A stretch of 64,000 nucleotides of DNA from assembly GCA_026982705.1 (NCBI GenBank), contig JALSGP010000033.1, positions 124,001 to 188,000 on the forward strand, in the 5' to 3' direction. The notes beneath the pieces are model-generated. The model was given only the letters and a program-made list of their open reading frames with translations. It was not told the DNA's origin and made no database searches. The stretch comes from Alphaproteobacteria bacterium (GTDB lineage Bacteria; Pseudomonadota; Alphaproteobacteria; Geminicoccales; Geminicoccaceae). Position numbers and translations under genes: made by a program. Numbering within the stretch: position 1 is the stretch's first letter; each line of letters begins with the position of its first letter. Positions 25,166-34,189 of this stretch are shown here, one piece after another.

Positions 25166-26191
25166 TCAGCCCGGCCAGCGCCGGGCGAGCGCGCGTTCCG
25201 CCTGTTCGGCGAGTTCCGCGAGAATCGATTCGACCGGCTCGATCTTCTTCACCATACCCACGCTCTGACCCGCCATCAACGAGCCGGTCTCCACGTCGCC
25301 CTCCACCACCGCCCGCCGGAGCGCGCCGGCCCAATAGTGTTCGATGGCCAGCGCCGCCTCCTCGTAGCTGGTCTCGCCGGCGCGGTAGCGGGCGATCACC
25401 TCCTGCTGGAAGCGGACGAAGCGGCGGGTTCCCTCGTTCTGCAGGGCCCGCACCGGCACCACCCGGAACTCCGGATCCACCTGCACGGAGGGGACGGCAT
25501 CGCGGGCGCCGGCCCGCAGATAGGCGCGCTTGGTCCGGGGATGGACGATGCTCTCCTCGGCACAAACGAAGCGGGTGCCCATCTGCACGCCGGCGGCGCC
25601 CATGGCCATGAAGGCGGCGATCATCTCGCCGTGGCCGATGCCGCCGGCCACGAACACCGGCACCCCGTCGAGATGGGGGAGGATCTCCTGGGCCAGCACC
25701 GCGGTGGAGACGGGGCCGATGTGGCCGCCGGCCTCCGATCCCTCCACCACGAGGGCGTCGACGCCGCCGCGGACCAGCTTGCGGGCGACGGCGAGGGCCG
25801 GGGCGAAGGCCATCACCCGCACCCCCGCCGCCCGCAGCCGCGCCACCGCCTCGCGGGGCGGCAGGCCGCCGGCCAGCACCACGTGCCCCACCTCCTCGGC
25901 GATGCACACCTCCACCAGCCGGTCGAGCTCGGGATGGACGACGATGAGGTTGACGCCGAAGGGTCGGTCGGTGAGCAGGCGGGTGGCGCGGATCTCCTCG
26001 GCGAGGCGCTCGGAGTCCATGGCACCGCAGGCCAGCACGCCGAAGCCGCCGGCGTTGGAGATGGCGGAGACCAGCCGGCGCTCGGAGACCCAGGTCATGG
26101 CGCCGCCGAGGAAGGGCAGCTCGCTGCCGAGGAAGGTGCGGGCGCGACCGGAGAGGGCCTTGAGGCGCGGGAAATCGTCGGCGCGCAGCAT
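25166..26191 (-). CDS. nitronate monooxygenase-like flavoprotein
   Basis: 341 aa, FMN TIM-barrel of the nitronate monooxygenase/2-nitropropane dioxygenase family. Typical signatures: PFLGGAMTWVSERRLVSAISNAGGFGVLA, FGVNLIVVHPE, the family histidine segment VVEGSEAGGHIGPV, VFVAGGIGHGEMIAAFMAMGAAGVQMGTRFV. It detoxifies alkyl nitronates in known cases; the fold also includes enoyl-ACP reductase FabK. It sits 2 nt after lysC and just before ptsP, an insertion into the common lysC-ptsP pair. Substrate unproven. Confidence 0.87.
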   Translation of the reverse strand: MLRADDFPRLKALSGRARTFLGSELPFLGGAMTWVSERRLVSAISNAGGFGVLACGAMDSERLAEEIRATRLLTDRPFGVNLIVVHPELDRLVEVCIAEEVGHVVLAGGLPPREAVARLRAAGVRVMAFAPALAVARKLVRGGVDALVVEGSEAGGHIGPVSTAVLAQEILPHLDGVPVFVAGGIGHGEMIAAFMAMGAAGVQMGTRFVCAEESIVHPRTKRAYLRAGARDAVPSVQVDPEFRVVPVRALQNEGTRRFVRFQQEVIARYRAGETSYEEAALAIEHYWAGALRRAVVEGDVETGSLMAGQSVGMVKKIEPVESILAELAEQAERALARRWPG

Positions 26192-26193
26192 GG

Positions 26194-27417
26194 TCAGGCG
26201 CGGTCGAGGCCGTAGGCGGCGTGGAGGGCGCGCAGGGCCAGCTCGGCGTACTCCTCGGCGATCAGCACCGAGATCTTGATCTCGGAGGTGGAGATGGCCT
26301 GGATGTTGATGCCCCGCTCGGCCAGGGTGCGGAACATGCGGTGGGCGACGCCGGCGTGGCTGCGCATGCCCACGCCCACCACCGACACCTTGACCACGTC
26401 GGGATCGGCGGCCACCCGTTCGAAGCCCACCTCCCCGCGGATGCGCTCCAGGATCTCCACCGTGCGCGGCAGATCCGCCCGCGAGACGGTGAAGGTGATG
26501 TTGGCGTGGCGGCCGTCGCGGGAGACGGACTGCACGATCATGTCCACGTTGATGTGGGCGTCGGCGAGGGGTCCGAAGAGGGCGGCGGCGATGCCCGGCC
26601 GGTCCTCCACCCGCAGCACCGACACCTTGGCCTCGTCGCGGCTGTAGGTGACGCCGCTCACGATCTGCGATTCCATGATCTCGTCCTCGTCCACCACGAG
26701 CGTTCCGGGCACGTCCTCGAAGCTGGAGAGCACCTGCAGGCGCACGCGGTAGCGCATGGCCAGCGCCACCGACCGGGTCTGCAGCACCTTGGCCCCCAGC
26801 GAGGCCATCTCCAGCATCTCCTCGTAGGTGATACGCTCGAGCTTGCGGGCCTTGGGCACCACCCGCGGATCGCTGGTGTAGACGCCGTCCACGTCGGTGA
26901 AGATGTCGCAGCGGTCGGCGCCGAGGGCGGCGGCCACCGCCACCGCCGAGGTGTCCGAGCCGCCGCGGCCGAGGGTGGTCACCCGCCCGTCCGGCCCCAG
27001 TCCCTGGAAGCCCGCCACCACCGGCACCACGCCCGCCTCGAGACAGGCGCGGAGCGGCGCCGGGTCGATCTCGACGATGCGGGCCTTGCCGTGGGCGCCG
27101 TCGGTGCGGATGCCGGCCTGCCAGCCGAGGAAGCTGCGGGCGGGGACGCCGAGCCGCTGGAGGGCGATGGCGAGGAGGCCGACGGTCACCTGCTCGCCGC
27201 TCGCCACCACCGTGTCGTACTCGGCCCGGTCGTAGTGGACCGGCTCGATGCCGGTGACCCACTCCACCAGCCGGTTGGTGGTGCCGGCCATGGCGGAGAC
27301 CACCACACAGACCCGTTCGCCGGCGCGCACGTGCCGTGCCACGCGCCCGGCCACGTGGCGGATGCGGTCGAGATTGGCGACGGAGGTGCCGCCGAACTTC
27401 TGGACCACCAGAGTCAC
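26194..27417 (-). CDS. lysC: aspartate kinase
   Basis: 407 aa. Phosphorylates aspartate, opening the lysine/threonine/methionine pathway. Catalytic domain with [20 protein letters not shown], the conserved [20 protein letters not shown] and [14 protein letters not shown]; two C-terminal ACT domains ([21 protein letters not shown] and [19 protein letters not shown]) for feedback by lysine and threonine. The start is GTG at 27417, the first residue of the family N-terminus. Heads an operon with the flavoprotein and ptsP. Confidence 0.96.
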   Translation of the reverse strand: MTLVVQKFGGTSVANLDRIRHVAGRVARHVRAGERVCVVVSAMAGTTNRLVEWVTGIEPVHYDRAEYDTVVASGEQVTVGLLAIALQRLGVPARSFLGWQAGIRTDGAHGKARIVEIDPAPLRACLEAGVVPVVAGFQGLGPDGRVTTLGRGGSDTSAVAVAAALGADRCDIFTDVDGVYTSDPRVVPKARKLERITYEEMLEMASLGAKVLQTRSVALAMRYRVRLQVLSSFEDVPGTLVVDEDEIMESQIVSGVTYSRDEAKVSVLRVEDRPGIAAALFGPLADAHINVDMIVQSVSRDGRHANITFTVSRADLPRTVEILERIRGEVGFERVAADPDVVKVSVVGVGMRSHAGVAHRMFRTLAERGINIQAISTSEIKISVLIAEEYAELALRALHAAYGLDRA

Positions 27418-27470
27418 GGGAGACGTCCCTCGCGCCGGGAAGGATCCGCTGCGGCCCCGAGGCCGCGCCC

Positions 27471-27499
27471 CAGATAGGCCCGTGCCCGGGGTCCGGCAA
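27471..27499 (-). promoter_or_regulatory. lysC promoter
   Basis: TTGCCG (27499-27494), 17 nt, TATCTG (27476-27471), about 55 nt upstream of the GTG. Confidence 0.5.
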
Positions 27500-27524
27500 C
27501 CGCCACCGCCGGCCCGCCCGCGGA

Positions 27525-27553
27525 TTGCCGGAAGAGGATTAGGAATGTAGTCT
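27525..27553 (+). promoter_or_regulatory. promoter of the DUF900 hydrolase
   Basis: TTGCCG (27525-27530), 17 nt, TAGTCT (27548-27553); GGGGAG precedes the ATG at 27581. Confidence 0.45.
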
Positions 27554-27580
27554 TATGACGGTCCGCCCGGGGAGCCGTCC

Positions 27581-28660
27581 ATGCTGTTCGTCACCAACCA
27601 TCCCGTCCTCACGGGGCCGGAGACGCCGGAGGGCCGGAGCCTGCGCTTCCATCCCGAGGATCGCGAGCCGCGGGCCTCGCTGGTCTACGGCGAACGTCTC
27701 GGACCCGGCCGCTACCGCGAGATCGGCGCCGAGCGCCTGTTCGCCCGCCTCGCCGCCGGGGACGCCCGCCACATCCTGCTCTACGTCCACGGCTTCTCCA
27801 ACCCGCCGGAGGAGCGGGTCTTCCCCACCGCCCGCCACCTCGAGCGACGGCTGCGCGAGCTGGGAGCGGCGGTGACGGTGGTGCCGCTGATCTGGCCCTG
27901 CGGCATCCGCCTCGGCTATCTGCGCGACTATTTCGCCGATCAGGATTCCGCCGACATGAGCGGCTTCGCCTTCGCCCGCCTGCTGGGCCGCTTCCTCGAC
28001 TGGCGCGAGGGACAGTCGCGTCCGTGTCTGCGCCATCTGGAGGTGCTGGCCCATTCCATGGGCAACCGGGTGCTGCGCGCCGCCCTCGTCCGCTTCGTCG
28101 AACGGCACGGGGCGGTGCCCGCCGTCTTCCGCAACGTCTTCATGATGGCCGCCGACGTGGCCAACGAGACGCTGGAGCCGGGCCGTGCCGGCCACACCAT
28201 CACCCGCGCCGCCCGCAACGTGCTGGTCTACTATGCACCGGACGACTTCGCGCTGCGCACCAGCAAGCTGGTCAATCTCGCCAACCGGGTGGTGAGCCGG
28301 CGCCTCGGCCACACCGGTCCGGAGAGTCTCGAGCGCACTCCCCGCAACGTGGTCGCCATCGACTGCGATCTCGTCAACGACGAGAGCGATCCCCTCGGCC
28401 ACACCTATTTCCTCGACGACGGCGAGGGCCGGCCGGGCGCCGTGCTCCACCATCTCGCCTTCGTCCTGCGCACCGGCACCGCCGCCCGCCGGCCGGGGTT
28501 GCGCCATCTGCGGCTGCTGCCGCCCTACCGGCGCCGGCGCGGGGCGGAGCCCTCCCCCTCCAGCACCGCCAGCAGCCGCGCGAGCGCCGTCTCCAGCCGC
28601 TCGGGGGCGATGGCGAAGCAGAGCCGCACGTGGGCGGCGTTGCCCTCGCCGAAGCCGTAG
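27581..28660 (+). CDS. DUF900-type alpha/beta hydrolase
   Basis: 359 aa. Oxyanion-side strand LLYVHGFSNPPEERVF, nucleophile elbow LAHSMGNRVLRAAL (Ser in AHSMGN), acid candidate VYYAPDDFALRTSK and His in DPLGHTYFL fit a serine hydrolase related to DUF900/GrpB-unrelated esterase families; no signal peptide. After residue about 310 the sequence becomes Ser/Arg-rich (SPSSTASSRASAVSSRSG) and lies entirely antisense to the end of the aminotransferase gene (136-nt overlap), so this tail is probably a read-through extension. Substrate unknown. Confidence 0.8.
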   Translation: MLFVTNHPVLTGPETPEGRSLRFHPEDREPRASLVYGERLGPGRYREIGAERLFARLAAGDARHILLYVHGFSNPPEERVFPTARHLERRLRELGAAVTVVPLIWPCGIRLGYLRDYFADQDSADMSGFAFARLLGRFLDWREGQSRPCLRHLEVLAHSMGNRVLRAALVRFVERHGAVPAVFRNVFMMAADVANETLEPGRAGHTITRAARNVLVYYAPDDFALRTSKLVNLANRVVSRRLGHTGPESLERTPRNVVAIDCDLVNDESDPLGHTYFLDDGEGRPGAVLHHLAFVLRTGTAARRPGLRHLRLLPPYRRRRGAEPSPSSTASSRASAVSSRSGAMAKQSRTWAALPSPKP

Positions 28661-29724
28661 CCGGCGGCGATCCCCACCCGCGCCTCGGCCAGCACCCGCC
28701 GGCAGAAGGCGAGGCCGTCGTCGAGGCCCTCGATCCGGGGAAAGGCATAGAAGGCCCCCTCCGGCCGCAGCAGCCGCACCCGCGGATGGGCGCCCAGGAC
28801 CGCCATGACCCGGTCGCGGTTGCGGGCGCAGCGGGCGACGAAGTCGCGCACGAAGGCCTCGCCCTCGGGTTCCTCGAGGGCGGCGAGGGCACCCCACTGG
28901 GCGAAGACGGTGGCGCCGGTGTTGTCGCACTCGGCCAGCACCGCCAGCGGCTCCACCAGCCGCCGCGGTGCCACCATCCAGCCGATGCGCCAGCCGGTCA
29001 TGGCCCAGGCCTTGGAGAAGCCGTTGAGGACGAAGACCGGCTCGTCCTCCTCCACCAGCGGCAGCACCGAGGGCGCCACCCCGCCCGGATCGTCCAGCAC
29101 GTGCCGATGGTAGACCTCGTCGGAGATCAGGCCGAGGCCGTGACGACGGCAGAGGGCCACCAGCGCCGCCAGCTCTTCCCGGCTGGCGATCCAGCCGGTG
29201 GGATTGGAGGGCGAGTTGACGTAGACGGCGCGGGTGCGGGGACCGATGGCCGCCGCCACCCGGTCGAGATCCAGCCACCACCGATCCGGCCCCTCTTCCA
29301 GGCGCACCTCCCGCACCGCCGCCCCGCACACCCGCGCCACGTTGCGGATGTTGGGCCAGTAGGGTCCGATCAGCAGGATCTCGCGTCCGGGCGCCAGCAG
29401 GCACTGGCCGGCGACGGTCACCGTGAGCATGGTGGAACCGGGCACGTGGATGCGGTCCGGATGGACCGCGATCCCGTACAGTCGTTCCAGATAGCGGCGG
29501 ATGGCCTCGCGCAGGGGCACGATGCCGCGAGGGTGGGCGTAGAAGGTGCGCCCCGCCTCGAGGGCCCGCACGGCGGCCCGGCGCACGAACTCCGGGGTCA
29601 CCAGATCGCTCTCGCCGAACCACAGCGGGATCACCTCCGGATCCTCCAGCGCCGTGGCGGCGATCTTCATGATGCCCGAGAGCTCCAGCGCGCGGATCTC
29701 GTCCCGGATCGGATCCGACGACAC
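28525..29724 (-). CDS. class I/II PLP-dependent aminotransferase
   Basis: 399 aa, fold type I. The PLP lysine is in VLNGFSKAWAMTGWRIGW; substrate and cofactor contacts NSPSNPTGWI and GLISDEVYHRHV are present; LWFGESDLVTPEFVRRAA resembles aspartate aminotransferases. The start is the third of three consecutive GTG codons (29724), which places CGGGGAG 6-7 nt upstream; upstream in-frame codons would extend through the promoter region of the divergent transporter. Amino-acid specificity cannot be told. Divergent from the TAXI/TRAP genes. Confidence 0.88.
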   Translation of the reverse strand: MSSDPIRDEIRALELSGIMKIAATALEDPEVIPLWFGESDLVTPEFVRRAAVRALEAGRTFYAHPRGIVPLREAIRRYLERLYGIAVHPDRIHVPGSTMLTVTVAGQCLLAPGREILLIGPYWPNIRNVARVCGAAVREVRLEEGPDRWWLDLDRVAAAIGPRTRAVYVNSPSNPTGWIASREELAALVALCRRHGLGLISDEVYHRHVLDDPGGVAPSVLPLVEEDEPVFVLNGFSKAWAMTGWRIGWMVAPRRLVEPLAVLAECDNTGATVFAQWGALAALEEPEGEAFVRDFVARCARNRDRVMAVLGAHPRVRLLRPEGAFYAFPRIEGLDDGLAFCRRVLAEARVGIAAGYGFGEGNAAHVRLCFAIAPERLETALARLLAVLEGEGSAPRRRR

Positions 29725-29760
29725 CACCACCTCCCCGCTCGAAGTCACCCGTGGGACGGG

Positions 29761-29789
29761 CTGACACCGCTCCCGCCCCGTGCTAGGGC
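29761..29789 (+). promoter_or_regulatory. promoter of the TAXI-TRAP-dihydropyrimidinase operon
   Basis: CTGACA (29761-29766), 17 nt, TAGGGC (29784-29789), 33 nt before the ATG; GGGAGGGAAGG ribosome-binding site follows. Confidence 0.5.
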
Positions 29790-29822
29790 CGATCGCGGGG
29801 AAAATCGAGGGGAGGGAAGGGC

Positions 29823-30779
29823 ATGTTCCGGCCGTTCGCGAGATTCGCACTGTCCGTCGCACTGGCCCTCGGCCTCGCCGCCGGTCCGGCCGCCGCCGAG
29901 ATCCGCATCACCTACAAGTCCGCCAAGACCGGCACCTCCTACTATCAGATGGCGGTGCAGCTGGCCGAGGCGGTGCGGGCGGCCACCGGCGGGGCGGTGG
30001 TGGTCACCGTGGAGGAGAGCCAGGGCTCGGTCCAGAACGTGAAGGAGGCGGCGATCCGCCCCGGCAACTACGTCTTCACGAGCCCGCCGGGGCTGATCCG
30101 GCGCGCGGTGGAGGGCGAGAAGCCCTTCGCGCCGCGCGACCCCGCCTTCGCCGAGATCCGCGCCCTCTTCCCGATCCCGGCGCTCACCATGCATTTCGTG
30201 GTGCGGGCCGACCGCGGCGTCGACGACTTCGCCGATCTCGCCGGCCGTCGCATCCTCATCGGCAAGGGGAGTTTCGGCGCACGCGAGGCGAGGCGGCTGC
30301 TGGAGCTCTTCGGCGTCGCCGGCGTGGAGCTGGTGGAGGCGGAGCTCTCCAACGCCGTGCCGGCGCTCCGCGACGGCAGCATCGACGGCTTCGTCACCGC
30401 CGGCTCCTGGCCGGCGCCCAACGTGATCGAGGCGGCCGCCGCCGTGGGGGTGCGGGTCCTTTCCATGAGCGACGCGCAGGTGGCGAGGACGGGCCGCGCC
30501 CGCACGGTGATCCCGGCCGGCACCTATCCGGGCCAGAGCGAACCGGTGGTGACCACCTCGCTGCCGGTGGGAGCCTACACCACCACCCGCATGGACGCGG
30601 AGGCCGCCTATCGCCTCACCCGCGCCTACTGGGAGGGCAAGGACCGGATGGCCGAAACGGCGCCCTGGTGGCGGAGCGTGACGACGGCCGATCTCGCCAC
30701 CCTCGGCGCCCCGCTCCATCCCGGTGCCCGCCGCTGGTACGAGGAGGCGGGGGTGGAGCTGCCGGCGGCGCTGCGCTGA
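29823..30779 (+). CDS. TAXI family TRAP transporter solute-binding protein
   Basis: 318 aa with a Sec signal peptide ending in AGPAAAE near residue 26. The mature start ITYKSAKTGTSYYQMAVQLAEAV, VTVEESQGSVQNV, ADLAGRRILIGKGSFGAREARRLLELFGV, DGFVTAGSWPAPNV and GQSEPVVTTSLPVGAYTTTRMD identify the TAXI class of periplasmic binding proteins. It delivers a solute to the fused TRAP permease encoded 9 nt downstream. Operon context with a dihydropyrimidinase suggests a ring compound of the hydantoin or dihydropyrimidine kind, by inference only. Confidence 0.9.
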   Translation: MFRPFARFALSVALALGLAAGPAAAEIRITYKSAKTGTSYYQMAVQLAEAVRAATGGAVVVTVEESQGSVQNVKEAAIRPGNYVFTSPPGLIRRAVEGEKPFAPRDPAFAEIRALFPIPALTMHFVVRADRGVDDFADLAGRRILIGKGSFGAREARRLLELFGVAGVELVEAELSNAVPALRDGSIDGFVTAGSWPAPNVIEAAAAVGVRVLSMSDAQVARTGRARTVIPAGTYPGQSEPVVTTSLPVGAYTTTRMDAEAAYRLTRAYWEGKDRMAETAPWWRSVTTADLATLGAPLHPGARRWYEEAGVELPAALR

Positions 30780-30788
30780 CGGCGGACG

Positions 30789-32564
30789 GTGGCACCACGG
30801 GCGCTGCGGGCGGCCCGGATCGTCGCGGCGCTGACGCTGGTCGGCTTCCACCTGTGGCTGGCCTTCGCGCCGCTGGTCTCGAACCTGCTGAGCCGGCCGC
30901 TGCACATGGCGCTGCTGCTGCCGTGGCTGTTCGTCTTCGCCCCGGCGCGCCATCCCGCGGCCCGCGCGGTGGGCTGGCTGCTGGGCGCCGCCGGCCTCGC
31001 CCTCGCCCTCGGGATCGTCGCCGTCCGCGAGGCCCTCGACGAACAGTACGGCATCCTCCAGGGGCCGTTCCAGCTCGCCGCCGCCGGGGTGCTGATCCTG
31101 TGCGTGCTGGAGATGGCGCGGCGGGCGGTGGGGCCGGCGCTGCCGCTGGTGGCGGTGGCGGCCCTCGCCTACGGGCTCTTCGGCCAGCATCTGCCGGGCC
31201 GTTTCGGTCATCCCGGCATCCCCCTCGAGAGCTTCCTCGGGGCCCTCACCATCGCCGAGGCCGGGCTCTGGGGTCCGCTCACCGGCATCTCCGCCACCAT
31301 CGTCGCCCTCTACGTGCTGCTGGGGGCGCTGCTGTCGGCGGGCGAGGCCGCGCGTGCCTTCATCGGCCTCGCGCTGACGGTTGCGGGACGATGGCGCGCC
31401 GGCGCCGCCAAGGTGGCGGTGGTGGCCTCCGCCCTCTTCGGTTCCCTTTCCGGCTCGGCCAGCGCCAATGTCGCCTCCACCGGGGCCGTCACCCTCCCCA
31501 TGATGGTGCGTCTCGGCTATCCGCGGCCGCTGGCGGCGGCGGTGGAGGCGGTGGCCTCCACCGGCGGCCAGATCATGCCGCCGCTCATGGGCGCCGGGGC
31601 CTTCGTCATGGCCGAGCTGCTGCGCCTGCCCTATCCGCGCGTCATGGAGGCGGCGCTGCTGCCAGCACTCCTGTTCTTCCTCGCCTGCTGGCTGGCCCTC
31701 GACGCCCTCGCCCGCCACGCCCGGCTGGAACGGGTGGACCCCCGCGATCTGCCGCCGGCGACGGAGCTCCTCCGCACGCTCCCCTTCTTCCTGCTGCCGC
31801 TGGCCCTGCTGCTGTGGATGCTGCTCGTCGAACGGGTCACGCCCGGGCGGGCGGCGGTCTGGACCGCACTGCTCGCGGCCCTGCTGCTGCTCACCGACCG
31901 CCGCCTCGCCCTCGATCCGCGGGCCGCCCTCGGCCGCCTCGAGCGGGCGGTGGTGGACGCCGCCCGCCAGACCGCCACCATCGGCTCGGTGATCCTCTGC
32001 GCCGGTCTGGTGGTGGGCGCCCTCAATCTCACCGGCCTCGGCGTCAAGGTCACCGGCGCCATCCTCGATCTCTCCGGCGGCCGACTGCCCGCGGCCCTCG
32101 CCCTCACCGCCCTCGCCTGTCTCCTCCTCGGCATGGAGGTGCCCACCACCGCCGCCTACGTGGTGGCGGTGGCCGTGGCGGGGCCGGCGCTGCAGGAGCT
32201 GGGCCTGCCGGCGCTGGTGGTGCACATGTTCGTCTTCTGGTACGCGTTGCTCTCCACCATCACCCCACCCGTCTGTGGCACCGTCTTCATCGCCGCCGGC
32301 ATGGTGGGGGCACCCTGGCTGACCGCCGCCCGCCACGCCCTGGTGCTGGGCGGCGGCCTCTATCTGGTCCCGGTGGCCTTCGTGCGCACGCCGGCGCTGC
32401 TCGCGCCCCTCGACGATCCCTGGGGGGCCCTCCTCGGCTTCGCCCGCATCGCCCTCGCCCTCGCCCTTCTGGCGCGGGGTGCCGCCGATCTCGGCCACGC
32501 CCCCCTCCGCGCCCTGCCGGCGGCCGCGGCCGGCCTCCTCCTGCTCCTGCTGCCGCTGCCCTGA
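30789..32564 (+). CDS. TRAP transporter fused permease (4TM-12TM)
   Basis: 591 aa, mostly hydrophobic. The first part corresponds to the small DctQ-type subunit and the rest to the DctM-type large subunit, fused as usual for TAXI systems. Signatures include GLWGPLTGISATIVALYVLLGALL, SGSASANVASTGAVTLPMMVRLGY, AVASTGGQIMPPLMGAGAFVMAE, LLGMEVPTTAAYVVAVAVAGPAL and VFWYALLSTITPPVCG. GTG start at 30789 directly after the binding protein. Sodium- or proton-coupled uptake is expected. Confidence 0.92.
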   Translation: MAPRALRAARIVAALTLVGFHLWLAFAPLVSNLLSRPLHMALLLPWLFVFAPARHPAARAVGWLLGAAGLALALGIVAVREALDEQYGILQGPFQLAAAGVLILCVLEMARRAVGPALPLVAVAALAYGLFGQHLPGRFGHPGIPLESFLGALTIAEAGLWGPLTGISATIVALYVLLGALLSAGEAARAFIGLALTVAGRWRAGAAKVAVVASALFGSLSGSASANVASTGAVTLPMMVRLGYPRPLAAAVEAVASTGGQIMPPLMGAGAFVMAELLRLPYPRVMEAALLPALLFFLACWLALDALARHARLERVDPRDLPPATELLRTLPFFLLPLALLLWMLLVERVTPGRAAVWTALLAALLLLTDRRLALDPRAALGRLERAVVDAARQTATIGSVILCAGLVVGALNLTGLGVKVTGAILDLSGGRLPAALALTALACLLLGMEVPTTAAYVVAVAVAGPALQELGLPALVVHMFVFWYALLSTITPPVCGTVFIAAGMVGAPWLTAARHALVLGGGLYLVPVAFVRTPALLAPLDDPWGALLGFARIALALALLARGAADLGHAPLRALPAAAAGLLLLLLPLP

Positions 32565-32625
32565 GGCGCTGGACATCGCCCGCCGGCGGGGGCATCTCGC
32601 GGCCGGCACGGTGCGGGGACGGACC

Positions 32626-34086
32626 ATGAGCGGCTTCGATCGGGTGCTGCGCGGCGGCACCGTCGTCACGGCGACGGGGGTGCGGGAGGCGGACGTGGCC
32701 ATCCGCGGGGAGCGGATCGCCGCCCTCGGCCGCGATCTGCCGCCGGGACGGGAGGAGGTGGACGTGCGCGGCCGCATCCTCACGCCGGGCGGCGTCGATC
32801 CCCACTGCCACATCGAGCAGCTCGCCGCCACCGGTCTCTACAATGCCGACACCTTCGAGACCGCCACCCGCGCCGCCCTCGCCGGCGGCACCACGACGGT
32901 GATCCCCTTCGCCGCCCAGCACCGCGGCATGTCCCTGCGGGAGGTGGTGGAGGACTACCACGCCCGCGCCGCCCGCGGCGCCATGGCCGACTACGCCTTC
33001 CACATGATCGTCACCGATCCGCGGCCGGAGGTGCTGGAGGAGGAGCTGCCGCCGCTGGTGCGCGCCGGCCATGCCTCCCTCAAGGTGTTCATGACCTACG
33101 ACCGGCTGCGGGTGGACGACGAACAGCTGCTGGACGTGCTGGCCGCCGCCCGCGCCCACGGCTGCCTCGTGTGCGTGCACGCCGAGAACCACGGCATGAT
33201 CTCCTGGATGCGGAAGCGGCTGGTGGCGCGCGGCTATCTGGCGCCGAAATACCACGGGGTGAGCCACCCGCGGGCGGCCGAGGCCGAGGCCATCCAGCGG
33301 CTGGCGGTGATGAGCGCCTTCCTCGACCAGCCGGTGATGGTCTTCCACATCTCCACCCGCGAGGGGCTGCGCGCCTTCGCCCGCGCCCGCGCCGACGGCG
33401 TCAAGATCTTCGGCGAGACCTGCACCCAGTACCTGCTGCTGGACGCCCGCGACCTCGACCGGCCGGGGGTGGAGGGGGCGAAGTGGATCTGCAGTCCGCC
33501 CCTGCGCGGTCCGGAGGATCGCAAGGCCCTGTGGGACGCCCTCGCCACCGGCCTCCTCGACTGCGTCTCCTCCGACCACGCCCCCTACCGCATGGACGAG
33601 ACGGGCAAGCTCGCCCGCGGACCGAACCCCGGCTTCCACGAGATCGCGAACGGCCTGCCCGGCATCGAGCTCAGACTGCCGCTCCTCTTCGACGCCGCCC
33701 TCGAGGGCCGCCACATCGATCTGCCCGCCTTCGTTCGGCTCACCGCCACCGCGCCCGCCCGCATCTACCATCTCCCCGCCAAGGGCGATCTCACGCCGGG
33801 CGCGGACGCCGACATCGTGGTGTGGGATCCCGAGGTCACTTGGGAGATCCCGGAGGGCCCCCGGTTCGACGACGCCGGCTACACCCCCTACGCGGGCCGG
33901 CGGCTGCGCGGCCGCATCCGCACCGTCTACCGCCGGGGGGAGCCGGTGGTGGTGGAGGGCGAGGTCAGGGCCGCCCCGGGCAGCGGCCGGTTCCTGCCGC
34001 GGACCGGCGGCGAGGCGGCGCGGCCGCTGGGCCGGCCCGCTCCCGAGTTCGACCCCGCCCGCAACTTCGGTGCCGAGCTCCTCTGA
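32626..34086 (+). CDS. hydA: dihydropyrimidinase/hydantoinase
   Basis: 486 aa, amidohydrolase that opens dihydrouracil, dihydrothymine or hydantoin rings. Binuclear-metal ligands are all visible: His-x-His in GGVDPHCHIEQL, the carboxylated Lys in ASLKVFMTYDRLRVDD, His in VCVHAENH, His in MVFHISTREG and Asp in LDCVSSDHAPYRMD. The family ending RVYRRGEP-like segment and PARNFGAELL are present. ATG at 32626. It closes the transporter operon; no beta-ureidopropionase or dihydropyrimidine dehydrogenase is nearby, so the rest of the pathway lies elsewhere. Confidence 0.92.
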   Translation: MSGFDRVLRGGTVVTATGVREADVAIRGERIAALGRDLPPGREEVDVRGRILTPGGVDPHCHIEQLAATGLYNADTFETATRAALAGGTTTVIPFAAQHRGMSLREVVEDYHARAARGAMADYAFHMIVTDPRPEVLEEELPPLVRAGHASLKVFMTYDRLRVDDEQLLDVLAAARAHGCLVCVHAENHGMISWMRKRLVARGYLAPKYHGVSHPRAAEAEAIQRLAVMSAFLDQPVMVFHISTREGLRAFARARADGVKIFGETCTQYLLLDARDLDRPGVEGAKWICSPPLRGPEDRKALWDALATGLLDCVSSDHAPYRMDETGKLARGPNPGFHEIANGLPGIELRLPLLFDAALEGRHIDLPAFVRLTATAPARIYHLPAKGDLTPGADADIVVWDPEVTWEIPEGPRFDDAGYTPYAGRRLRGRIRTVYRRGEPVVVEGEVRAAPGSGRFLPRTGGEAARPLGRPAPEFDPARNFGAELL

Positions 34087-34129
34087 GCGGGCCGGGCACG
34101 TCCGGGTCCTCACGCCCCGGTGAGCCTCG

Positions 34130-34158
34130 TCGACAGCGACGGCCCCTCCCGCCATATT
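34130..34158 (+). promoter_or_regulatory. promoter of the thioredoxin/CC-membrane operon
   Basis: TCGACA (34130-34135), 17 nt, CATATT (34153-34158): one of the best matches in the window; GGAGG precedes the ATG at 34190. Confidence 0.6.
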
Positions 34159-34189
34159 CGGGAACGGTGATCGACGGTCGGGAGGATCC

